Shown here one piece after another: positions 24,039-34,224 of a stretch of DNA of 64,000 nt (within the stretch, counting starts at the first letter, position 1; each line of letters starts with the position of its first letter). The translations under genes and the position numbers were made by a program. The DNA comes from Lytechinus pictus (lineage: Eukaryota > Echinodermata > Echinoidea > Temnopleuroida > Toxopneustidae), in assembly GCF_037042905.1 (NCBI RefSeq), contig NC_087257.1:19488001-19552000 (forward strand). Reading direction: 5' to 3'. The notes beneath the pieces are model-generated. The model worked only from the letters and a program-made list of their open reading frames with translations, did not search any database and had not been told where the DNA came from.

Positions 24039-27000
24039 TATAGTATAGTAGTAGTAGTAGTAGTAGTAGTAGTAAATTAGTAGTAGTAGTAGTATTAGTA
24101 GTAGTAGTAGTAGTAGTAGTAGCAGAGGCGTCGATCCTGGGGGGCAGGGGGGCGATCGCCCCACCAATGAAAATATTTGGGGGGGGGGGGCAAACATATC
24201 GTTTTGCCCCCCCCCCCCCCAATAATTCCGCATGTGCAAAAATAAAATAATGAGATTATAATGTTACACAGAAATCAGCAAGCGAAATTGAAATAAACAA
24301 CTCGTTCTTTATCTAAAATCGTGCTCAAAATGTCTGCTTTTCAAATTGGAATATAAAATTTTTCAGCTCGCGCTTCGCGCTCGCATCATTTTTGTAGCAA
24401 AAACCCATACTTTTCGTTATTAAATAGGTGAAATTGTCCCCTTTTCAGTTCTTAACCTCAAAAGAACTCCTGCTTCGATTTGCAACAATCTTTTGTTGGA
24501 TATATATCTTGTTCTTTATTAAAAACGTCCATTAAACTGTCATTTTTTCAGTTAGAAATGTCAAAATTTTCAGCTCGCGCCCATCTTAATTATTGTACTC
24601 AAAACGCTTAGAATATCAAGCTTTCAGGTCAGAATATAAATAAATTTCAGCTCGCTCTCGGCACTCTCATTATATGTTAGTGAGATACATGTCGTCCTCA
24701 TGAGTTACTACAAAAAGTCCTAAACAGGTACCTTTTTCCCGTTTCCAGGTCAGTATACTAAAAAATTTCAACTCGCGCTTCGCGCTCGCATATTAATTTG
24801 TTTGTGAGATATGTGTCTCTTTCTCATGAATCATGTACATATATATATATATTTATATATGTAGGCCTATATAAATATATAGGCCTATGTGTGTGGGGGT
24901 GGTTTGTTCATTTTGTGTGATCGAACGCCTTTGGAACGTTGATTTATGATTTTGCCCCCCCAATCTGAAAAACGGATCGACGCCCCTGGTAGTAGTAGTA
25001 GTAGTATTAGTAGTATTGTTATTATTGTCATACTAATAATAGAATAAAATGACATAGTGATTGGCCAAATAATAGTAACAAAATTTATGATTACAATAAT
25101 TGTGATTATGATTGTAGATATCATCAGTGTGAATATTTCAAGAAATATTCTTTGGATCCAACATGCGTGAAACTGAATACTTGAAATGTCGGGATTTTCT
25201 TTAAGGTTTTTCTAAACTCCTGAGAAAAAAAGTTAATAACATTGAAGAATTGAGTATCTTCCGCGAGACCATAACTTCGAGCTGGATCCCCCACCATGGT
25301 GAATGCGCTACTTTCAACTGTCTTTTTGCAACTGTCACTCAGAGAACATCGTCGATTTTTTTTTTCGTCTTCACATGCGGGAACGCTGCTCCATTCCATC
25401 TGAATTGTTTCCAATGCATCCATTTCAAGCAAAACTGCATTTAGAAGAAAAGAAAAACATCGAAATGAGGGCGTACATGATTTAATTCCAATTGTTGAAC
25501 AGGGCTTGTATGGGTTTTCATCAGACGTTCTTTGATACAATAGAAACCAGAATCATAAAAAACGTCTTTAGTCTGCCCTCCTGAAATCTCCCGTGGTAAT
25601 TCGTGAACATTTTAATGAGCAGTGAATACGAACATATCGGGAGGGGGTCCATCTATTCTCTTATTCAATTCTTTTATTTCATTTCCATTCAAAACATAAT
25701 ACAAAGTAATATAAAGTAATACAAATCAAGTACAATTTTACAGAAGGGCATTCTTACTTCGTAAAAAATAATATATATATGATAGTTGTATTTGCTATAT
25801 CTTCGCTGATGTGGTTTACGGTACACCATGCGGAGTGTTATAGAAACAGTTGGAAAGAAGAAGAAAGGAAAAGGATAGGCGAGAAAGTGGACATTTGAGA
25901 GTAGAGTATTCTTTTCTTGAAGTCGGACAGTCAACCTGCCCGAAACGTCGTCTCTCTACTGCTTCTACTCATCATCTCTACTCGCCGACTCAAGCCAGCA
26001 AGCCCTCATCCATCCTACTACTCAAGCTGTTTTCAACTCATCAATCTCTTTTGGTTTACAGTCCTTTTCAGGACTACATTCAAGAAAAGAATACATTACT
26101 CTCAAATCTCCAATTTCTCGCCTGTCCATTTCCTTTCTTCTTCTTTCCACTGTTTCTATAACACTCCACATGGTGTACCGTAAACCACATCAGCGATTGT
26201 ACATGCCACCATGCAAACCTTCAAACAACATCTTGCTATATCTTGTTTTTAAGTCCATAGTTTGCATACGGTAATGGCATAGACCAACCAAAGCAAATAA
26301 ATTAGATTATTATTGTACTTTTTGAATTACTATCATCTGATCACAGTTATCATTTTTTGTCTTCTTTAACTTCAGGTAACAGCTCAAGCTACTTGTATGA
26401 CATTAACAGCCATGAGCATCGACAGATACCAAGCAATAATGCGCCCTCTACGTTCACTAGGGACAAGAACCCAATCGGGAGTGCTCGTTGTCAGTGGTTG
26501 TATATGGGGAAGTAAGTGAACTTAATATCTTACAGTTACAAAAGGAAGCAAGAAAACATAAACCAAAAAAACTGTCTACATTTCCATGTCTGCCAGCAAA
26601 ATTAAAACACAGTATTGCCTCGTAGCGAAGTGAAACAGTCACTGGGCCTCAAAAATTTTAATTGTGTATACACCCTTTGCTGGAAAGATAATTTATCAAC
26701 TTTGCTACCTGAAATTTAGGCTTAATGGACAATTCCACCCCAACAAAAAGTTGATTTGAATAAAAAGAGAAGAATCCAACAAGCACAACACTGAAAATTT
26801 CATCAAACTCGGATGTAAAATAAGAAAGTTATGACATTTTTAAAGTTTCGCTTAATTTCACAAAACAGTTATATGCACATACTGTTTGGTATGCAAATGA
26901 GGAGACTGATGATGTCCTCCACTCACTATTTCTTTTGTATTTCATGATATAAAAATGTAAAATATTCAAATTTTCTCCTCATTGCCAAGTGAAATAACAA

Positions 27001-29284
27001 TCAATTTTCCCTGTCCATGTGGAATTAGCATTGTTTAATACTACATGGCTCAGTCAAGTTGGTTCTTATTGTCAAATCTGTAAAAAGTGAAATATTGTAT
27101 AATTCAAACAATAAAAAAACAAAAGAAATAGTGAGTGAGTTTGCATGTCACAGAGTTGTGCATATCACTATTTTGTGAAAAATAAGCGAAACTTTAAAAT
27201 GTCATAACTTTCTTATTTTACATCCGATTTTGATGAAATTTTCAGCGTTCTGCTATTTTGATTTTTCTCTATTTATTCAAAACAAAATATTTCTGGGGTG
27301 GACTTGACCTTTAAATAAATAAATTAGGTATTTCACTAATATTAATTTTTATCAATTTGAAATGTTAATTTCGTCATCTTCCACGATATGTTTTTTTTTA
27401 ACTACTTAAAAGTCAAATTTTATCTGATATGCTTACGTGTCACGGATTTGCACTTAGTGCCACATATTCACCTCTCTTTTCTTGACTTCATGGTTGTCCG
27501 AGCTCCTTCGTTTATCTTCTGTTATTCTCATTTGATTATAACAAATAAATCCAACATGAACAAAAATATTGATAGCTCTGCTCATTACATATCACCATCG
27601 TTTAATAGAGGAAAGTTTGCTCCTACATGAACACTTGTAATGTGTATGCGGATATTTTTTATTGATTTACATTGTAAAAAGTAAAGTCATGAATATAGAC
27701 TTCAAACTTACATAACGGGGAAAATGGTGATTTTTTTTAATAACACTTTCCAATTTGCATAAACTCTCCCAACTTCGAAAAAGCTGGTGCTATCCTATTA
27801 ATCGTTACTCCGACACCTTTGATAACGGACTGCTTCCAGTAAACATGGTAGAGGCTTGTTGGCACCCGAGGAAACAAGGCAGCTGACTACCCAACATTGT
27901 CTCTTTTTTTTGGTTGCGGTGCTTCGTAACGTAACAAACTAACAAACAATTTTTTTCCATATCCAGTTTCAGCATTAATTGCAATTCCGATTGCGGTGTA
28001 TTTTGACGTCAAACAGTTCGAGTTCGGACCAGTTTGCTACGAGGACTGGCCGTACAAACAATACATGTATCCAGCCTATGGTCTTTTCACCGTCATATTT
28101 CTCTACGTCATTCCCCTAGTCATCATCGTAGTATGTTATGTGTCCATGCTAAGAACCCTCTGGAGAACAGCCCTACCAGGTAGGTTAAGAACATAATTTC
28201 TCAATGTCGTTTTCCATTTGACATGCATATGGCAAGCCGTTTGTACCATGAAGGCAATAATTTCAGTCTATTGCTCGAACGCTTTCCTCCGATAAAATGA
28301 CTTTTTCGTTGGGAAAATTTAATAGAATTTTACGCGTTTTAATGGGACAAACGGTTTGCCATACCACAACGTACTCGCTCCATCTAATCTAAATGAGATC
28401 ATGGGATGCAGGTTATTTAAGAATATGTTCTAGAAATTCCACTAATATTCCTTACGATTTTTTCTGGACCACGACCAGGCATTGCAAGGTGAGGGTCTGA
28501 TGTTACGTTACGTCACAACTCGTGTTAACACGAGATAGTGGAGCAGTGAGAATAAAATAATGTCCGATCGGCGGATTACGAACGTCATTATATATCAGAC
28601 AATTTGGAGGAGCTAACACCTGCTTTAAATGATGACTTTTTTCTTCGTTTGATCACAGCGTACCGGCACCACGAGTTGTAATGACTTGGTATGTCGCCAT
28701 CCTGCTACTTGGTATGGGATGGAGACCTATATCTATCGAATATGGTATAACACAAAACCTGTGTCCTATTCTGTGAATTAAACAAAGTCTCAACATTAAC
28801 GTTTACTTTTTTTTTTCTATTAGGCGAAGAAGAGGCCAGTCAAAGTCAGAATCATCGTCGAAATCATAAACAGAAGCGGCGGGTAACGCTGATGGTGTTG
28901 AGCGTCGTCATCGTGTTCGCCGTCTGTTGGTTTCCCATCTACGTGGTCAACCTCTGGTTTCGCTTCGATCGCAACTTTCCCCAGACCAACTTCATGTACG
29001 GAGTCAAAGTCTTCGCGCACCTCCTAACCTACGCGAACTCTTGCGTTAACCCGTTCGTGTATTCCTTCATGGGCCGGAACTTTCAGCGCTATTTTCGGAA
29101 GGAATGCTCGTGCTGTTACTCGTGCCGCTGTTACTCGCGGCGGTATCGGCAAAGCGGTGGTCGTAAGGTGATGACGGAGGATCGCGCGATGGCGCATTTT
29201 AAGTCGGGACATTCCACAGGGAACACGCACTCGACGGTAGCATTGCCTTTGTTCTCACGAAGCTCCAGGAGCTCACAATCATGA
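22470..29284 (+). CDS. Kisspeptin receptor (GPR54)-like neuropeptide GPCR, complete, 4 coding exons
   Basis: Coding exons are 22470-22835, 26376-26511, 27967-28179 and 28824-29284, joining to 391 residues, close to human KISS1R (398). All introns are GT..AG. The product is a seven-helix rhodopsin-family receptor of the plasma membrane. Visible landmarks: an N-terminal glycosylation site NVT (residues 11-13); GN in TM1 (N59); NLAITD in TM2 (D87); the disulfide pair C114 and C191; DRY at 138-140; CWFP at 273-276; NPFVY at 314-318; and a Cys-rich, probably palmitoylated tail at 333-341. Phrases such as NWLVPL, CKFV.Y..QV..QATC and LTAMS.DRY match the kisspeptin/galanin/allatostatin-A receptor group, with GPR54 the best fit from memory. 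The expected ligand is a C-terminally amidated neuropeptide signalling through a G protein. An acceptor-like TTTTTTCGTACAG just before the ATG suggests a 5' UTR intron. Subtype is less certain than family. Confidence 0.9.
22993..23390 (+). repeat. Truncated copy of the ~163-bp sub-unit repeat family
   Basis: It starts TCTCGCCTGCAAGCAGAGCG, continues through CTATAGGCGCCGCTTTTCCG, then carries about one and a half units with ATGAACCTAGTTCATGAAAG and AGGTCAC. Fuller copies lie at 34225-36255 and 55766-56745. The 3' end is missing. Confidence 0.75.
23954..24122. repeat. (TAG)n microsatellite, left part
   Basis: About 170 bp of TAG/TAT trinucleotides, with two copies of the interruption TATATAGTATAG. 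It resumes at 24989-25020 on the far side of an inserted element, so the microsatellite was split by the insertion. Confidence 0.9.
24123..24988. mobile_element. 866-bp hAT-like non-autonomous element inside the TAG repeat
   Basis: The left end CAGAGGCGTCGATCC and the inverted right end GGATCGACGCCCCTG form 15-bp terminal repeats with one mismatch, followed by poly-G/poly-C blocks. Internal near-repeats each carry TTTCAGCTCGCGCTTCGCGC or a variant. An 8-bp duplication cannot be verified because both flanks are TAG repeats. Predicted frames in the poly-G and TAG areas are low-complexity artefacts. Confidence 0.65.
25803..26196. mobile_element. 394-bp foldback element with ~115-bp arms
   Basis: The left arm (25803-25925), starting TCGCTGATGTGGTTTACGGT, and the right arm (about 26083-26196), ending ACCACATCAGCGA, are near-perfect inverted copies through CTTGAA/TTCAAG. 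The loop contains AACCTGCCCGAAACGTCGTC. The arm-length match is far beyond chance. It is non-coding and lies about 180 bp upstream of GPCR exon 2. Confidence 0.8.
26376..26511 (+). CDS. GPCR exon 2: TM3, DRY motif, start of TM4
   Basis: Encodes residues 123-167 plus one base of the next codon. It contains VTAQATCMTLTAMSIDRYQ, the TM3 end with the G-protein-coupling DRY triplet, the second intracellular loop and the tryptophan of TM4 (CIWG). The donor is AAGTAAGT. Confidence 0.93.
26723..27313. mobile_element. ~590-bp MITE with long inverted arms in GPCR intron 2
   Basis: The left arm (about 26723-26950) and right arm (about 27118-27313) are inverted copies. Each contains the text TGAAAATTTCATCAAA, CGGATGTAAAATAAGAAAG and TTATGACATTTT, and both ends read GTCCACCCC-like or GGGGTGGAC-like. 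The outermost bases GACCTTTAA resemble ends of abundant sea urchin repeats. It is non-coding. Confidence 0.75.
27967..28179 (+). CDS. GPCR exon 3: TM4 end, second extracellular loop, TM5
   Basis: Encodes residues 168-238 plus one base. C191 is the extracellular partner of C114, and TM5 spans about 204-226 with the conserved proline in VIPLVI. The acceptor is ambiguous: ATCCAG at 27966 gives I-S-A, while TTTCAG six bases on (27972) gives T and stays in frame, so two isoforms differing by two residues are possible. The donor is CAGGTAGGT. Confidence 0.9.
28228..28366. repeat. Inverted repeat in GPCR intron 3
   Basis: ATGGCAAGCCGTTTGTACC near 28228 is mirrored by GGACAAACGGTTTGCCAT near 28346-28364, about 100 bp apart. 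It could form a stem in the intron just after exon 3. It is probably a decayed MITE. Confidence 0.5.
28824..29284 (+). CDS. GPCR exon 4: third intracellular loop, TM6, TM7, C-terminal tail
   Basis: Encodes residues 239-391 and the TGA stop. The third loop is short and basic (HRRNHKQKRR). TM6 carries CWFP, TM7 carries NSCVNPFVY, and helix 8 reads RNFQRYFRK, followed by CSCCYSC (likely palmitoylation) and a Ser-rich tail suited to kinase and arrestin action. The acceptor is a poly-T tract ending TATTAG. The local GC content is higher than in the introns. Confidence 0.93.
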
Positions 29285-30017
29285 TCACAGTCATGCGATG
29301 ACTAAAGAACAGGAGACAATATATTTCTCTTTCTATTTTGCATATTTATTGTTAGTGTTAGTCACGATTGTGACCACAGAGTCAACATGGCACACTGATT
29401 ATTATAGTGCCTCAATTTATCATGAAACTGTTTTGAGAAGATGTTTACGAAAGTTGCGTAATGAACGGACATGTATATAAAAATACAAATGTTTTATATT
29501 TATGGATATCAAAATGTTTATATTTATTATTGTTTTCAGGGTTATATCATCGTCGGGAACAATAATTGTCAACACCACTATATTCGTTTGTGTTGATATT
29601 AGCGATCGGATTTGAGTGTAAAGTTTGTCGAATTCTGAAGAGGTTGTTGTTTTAGTGCAATTTTTAGTGAAAACCTATACTCCTTAGGTACTATCAAGTG
29701 TCCATCCTATACACGGAAAATTTGTCAAAATCAATTGACACACATTCTAAGCTAGATTAGACAATAAGTCTCAGGATAAGAAATTTAACAATTTGAGCAC
29801 ACACAAAAATCAAGAACCCAAAATATTACATTATAACATGCCGCTTTTTTAATGATATAATTCTGATAATTATTATTCACATCATAGGTTGTGGCTGATA
29901 TCCTAACTTAAGGTAAATTGGTTCTGAATGCCTACTAAATGCGTGGCATCAGCGTCTAGTTTCATTTAACTCGATATAGCATGATAACAATCTAACAACG
30001 TCATTAAATCGTTATTG

Positions 30018-30023
30018 AATAAA
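30018..30023 (+). promoter_or_regulatory. Candidate GPCR poly(A) signal
   Basis: An AATAAA hexamer lies 734 bp after the GPCR stop codon, with a T-rich stretch following. No transcript evidence; other sites are possible. Confidence 0.3.
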
Positions 30024-30260
30024 GAAATTAGTAGAAATTTTCCGACTGTCATTGGGCGTGTTAATTTCAATGCCTCTAAGAATTAGTGAATGCTGTAAGG
30101 ATGGTAAGGTCTGTGCACTATCTCGTTAGCAAGGCGTACTATGACTACAATTTCCGTCGTCCTTATAGGGTATATGATACAAATTTTCCAAGATCGTAGG
30201 AACATAGTTCTTAAATACATCGTAGGGGCATCGTACGATCAACGAATTGGCATCTGGGTA

Positions 30261-30356
30261 CCGTTGCATAAAAGTCACTATCATGGTAACTTTGCTATCG
30301 CATGGTAGTGACCATAGGATGACAAAGTTACCATAGTTGTAACTTTTATGCAACGG
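30261..30356. repeat. Hairpin MITE (GTTGCATAAAAGT family), copy 1
   Basis: CCGTTGCATAAAAGTCACTA and the inverted AACTTTTATGCAACGG bound a 96-bp foldback, with inner inverted pieces ATGGTAACTTTG and CAAAGTTACCAT. A relative lies at 58244-58350. Confidence 0.7.
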
Positions 30357-31114
30357 GGCCAAGGTGTCAATCTCAAGGGTCAATTAACCAAACCGGAATC
30401 ACTCCCTTAAAATACTAACGTTAAACACGACAGCTTTCTGTGGAAATAATTAAGATCAATCAAGCAATTTAATTGGATTACTATGCCATGAGATGTTTAT
30501 ATGCTCAAAATTTATTTGTAAATATACTCCTGTGAATTTAACATTAATGTACATTATTTCAAACATTTTGTAAGAAAACAATTTGTACGTTCGGTACAGT
30601 TTATGGAACATGGATGTCTATAGATGCAATTTTCAAAGATCTTTTAGGTGGAGTGATGTGTAGTTTATTGATTTTGAACGACAATGAGTACCATGCATTA
30701 TTGATTAGTATGTACATTTTATAATCTGAATAGTACTTACCACCCTTATTCACTGAATAATGTACACTATATCAAATTTTGTAATATCACTTAAATGTAT
30801 CACATATTTACACATGCTACATGTAGATGAATCAACGAGACCGTAGTCGATATCATTGGACGGTATTACCATTCATGTATTTCCGACTTAACATTCTTAT
30901 TGTGCCTTTCAGTGTTTACTTTCTGTTCGGGTTTTCCCTTCTAAAGCAAAATAGCATTTACAAAATTTTGAATGTACTACTTGCATCCATTTATTGAAGA
31001 GGCAACTGAGAGAAAGCTCTAAATTCTGCGAACGAGCCTGAAACCACCACTTCTACGATAACGTCACCGCGGCGCGCCGACGACGAACGCGAGTATTTCA
31101 ATTACAATTATAAC

Positions 31115-31187
31115 TATAAAACTATTACTTCCACCACTGTTACTACTACGACTGCTACTGCTACTCTGCCACTGCTATTATTAATAT

Positions 31188-31227
<40 letters not shown>

Positions 31228-33480
31228 CCTACAATTACTACTACTACTACTACTACTATTGATACTGCTGTTGTTGCTGCTGCTACTACTACTACTACTA
31301 CCATGACTACTACTACTATAATTATTATTACCTATTACTATTTATACTACTTATACTACTATTACTGCTACTCCTACTACCATGACTACTACTACAACTA
31401 CTATTACTATTTTTACTACTACTAGTAGTACTACTAGTACTAATACTAGTACTACTACTACTAATACCACGAATACTACTACTTCTATTACTATTTATAT
31501 TACTACTATACTACTTTTACTTCTACTACTACTACTACTTCTACTATTACTCCCTTTAATATCACTGCTTCTATTAATAATACTATATACTGCTATTACT
31601 ACTACAACGGCTACATGCTGCTACCATGACTGCTGATATATTTTACCATTATATTATCCTTATAATACAACCACCAATACCAGCACCACTATTCGTAGTA
31701 CTGCGTGCGCTACTAGTTCTACTTCTACTACTACCCCTCGTACTACTGCTATTACTAATTATGTTCCTATTTAACCTACTACTACTGCTGCTGCTACTAC
31801 CTCTACTACTTGTCTTCTACTACTACTTCTACTACTACTACTACGATCACTAAAATTACTACACTACTACTGCTCTTTGCACTGCTACTACTACTACTTC
31901 TCGTCTTCTACTACTACTACTACTACTACTACTATCACTAAAGTTACTACACTACTACTGCTCTTTGCATTGGTAAAATCTATGCTATTACTTCCAAAGC
32001 ATCTCAATTCTATTACTACTTCTATCACATCTACTACTATGATTTACTCTATTAAACTACTTGTCTATACCATTACTACTACTATTATACACCTAATACT
32101 ACTGTATACTACCGCCATAAATAAACTGATACTACCACTTCTACCTTTTACTACTGTTGCTGCTGCTACACTTCTGCTACATCAGCATCTACTATTCTAT
32201 TGATATTACTACTACTTCTACTACTAATACTACTGTTACCAGCTCTACTAAAACTACCAAGATCACCATACCACTATACCTAAACTTCCTCTATTAACTA
32301 ATTCCATTCTTCAATTACAGCATTACCGACGATAGTAATTCTACTTCTACCCCTCACATCTTTATACTAGTACTACTTACTACTACTCTCTTACATTACT
32401 ACTGCTGCTGCTACTATTACTACTACTACTACTACTATTACTACACTACTTTTACTACTATTTTTACACTACTTGCCGCGGTTACTAAAACTACTCGTAT
32501 TATAATACCTACTACTGACTACTACTACCACCACCACTATATACTACTTCTACTACTACGTCTTCTACTACTACTACTTCTTCTTCATCATCTACTACTA
32601 CTACTACTTCTTTTCTAGTCCTTCCTGTACTAATACTACGTCTACTACCAAATTGTACTAATATACTATAACTACTACTATTACTAGTACCACTATACAC
32701 CCTCTTTATAATTTTTACATCTGTCACCACCACCACCATTACTGATATTACTTTTGTTTTACTACAACTACCACTCACAGCTGCTACTAGAAGGTCTTCT
32801 TCAACTCCTACTACATGATACTGTTACTTCTGCTCTTGCTACCCCTTCCTCCTCATCATCTCACTTTTAGTACTACTTCAATCAGTACTACTACCACCAT
32901 CACCACCACTTCTGATCTTGCTTTGTATTTCACTAAACGTATTACCTGGGTATATTATTTTTGTGATTACAAGTTAGTGATCAGACAATAAGGTAGATAT
33001 TTGTGCTATTGGTAATTCAAAATACGCTTGCAACAGCAACTATTACTACTACTACTTATTCTAATTCTACTACTGCAATGATTATTACTACTTCTGCTAC
33101 TACTACTGCTGCTGCTGCGTATACGTCTGATGCTGCTTCTACTTTTTTTCTAATATTGTTTCTAGTATAACTTTACAACGGCTACTTATACCACTATTCT
33201 ACTACTACTACTACTAATTCTACTGCCACTTTTACTACTATTTTACTACTGTAGCTTCTGCTACTATTTTATGACGACGACTACTATTTCTACTACTACT
33301 ACTGCTACTACTTCTACTATACCATACTACACTATACTATACTATCACTAATATTATTCCCAATTCTACTACTATTACTACTTATACTACTAATACTATA
33401 GTGTTACTATTACTTCGTCATCTTCTTCTTCTTCTACCACTTCTACCTCCACCAACACCACCCTAACCGCCACAATCGAT
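31115..33480. repeat. ~2.3-kb degenerate TAC/ACT trinucleotide tract
   Basis: Almost the whole stretch is built from TAC/ACT/CTA triplets with point changes, small expansions of CTG and CTT, and a few non-repeat islands (for example 31975-32040 and 32935-33030). The Leu/Thr/Tyr-rich frames on the plus strand (31382-32203) and the Val-rich minus frame (32512-32778) are translations of the repeat, not genes. Confidence 0.9.
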
Positions 33481-34224
33481 TATACTACTTTTTATACATA
33501 TATTGTCACTACCACTATTTCTGGCGTTACTTTACCAGTTGCCACCACTAAATAAATAATTACAGCTTCTACATGTATCTTTCGATCCTATCAATCAAAG
33601 CATTCAGCCCAAGAGGAAAATATGGCATGAATTAGAATCTTCTGATTGAAAGATTAAAAGACGAGTGTCAGACCAACACATTGCCTGCTGTTATTTTTAC
33701 TACTGCTACGTGTCCAAATACAATTCGGGTGGTACGTGCAAAAATATTTTTGTCGTTATTTTAGCTCCCTGCGTCATATACTAGTTTTAGCCATAAGAAA
33801 GTATTTTGTTTTAAAATGTATTTCAATCTGATATTGCATGATTATGTATAACTATCATAAACCAGTTGTGTCAACATAATTTATTGAATGATTGCTATAT
33901 CCGGACTAAGCATACTTATATATCAATATTATCATACGGTTTATACGTGATAGAAAGTTTATATGCTATATTGTTTTGTTTTATTTTGTACAAATACCTA
34001 CTAGACAGCAAACTTATTGAGGGATTTTGTGTTTTCCTGTTATTTCCTGTTATTTATCTATGATTAAATTATAATAAAACAAACATTAAAAACAGAAGAG
34101 AGATGAAGATGAATGTTTGATATCTTCCTATTTTTTGTCTTAACCTCACACACTATTTGCACAATACCCCCCCCCCCCTCCTTACATGTATGTCTAGCAC
34201 GCGTTTGGAACAGTGTAAAAAATA
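33481..34224. other. Intergenic, no feature recognised
   Basis: AT-rich sequence with a poly-C run near 34167. The 65-codon frame at 33866-34063 has no recognisable domain. Confidence 0.5.

Larger units (their letters stand above)
22836..26375 (+). other. GPCR intron 1 with several repeats
   Basis: This 3.5-kb intron runs from GTATGT to a TTTAACTTCAG acceptor. It holds a truncated AGGTCA-type repeat (22993-23390), a TAG microsatellite invaded by a hAT-like element (23954-25020) and a 394-bp foldback element (25803-26196). A 138-codon minus-strand frame at 25124-25540 is unexplained, but shows no recognisable domain. Confidence 0.8.
29285..31110. other. GPCR 3' flank / intergenic
   Basis: AT-rich sequence after the GPCR stop, probably containing its 3' UTR. 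It includes an AATAAA at 30018-30023 and a hairpin MITE at 30261-30356. No other gene is seen. Confidence 0.5.

Noticed and set aside
25124-25540. 138-codon minus-strand open frame in GPCR intron 1
   Set aside because: No recognisable domain, no plausible partner exons, and it sits among repeats. It could still be a small unknown gene, but I have no support.
31382-32778. Leu/Thr-rich and Val-rich frames on both strands
   Set aside because: Translations of the TAC/ACT trinucleotide repeat.
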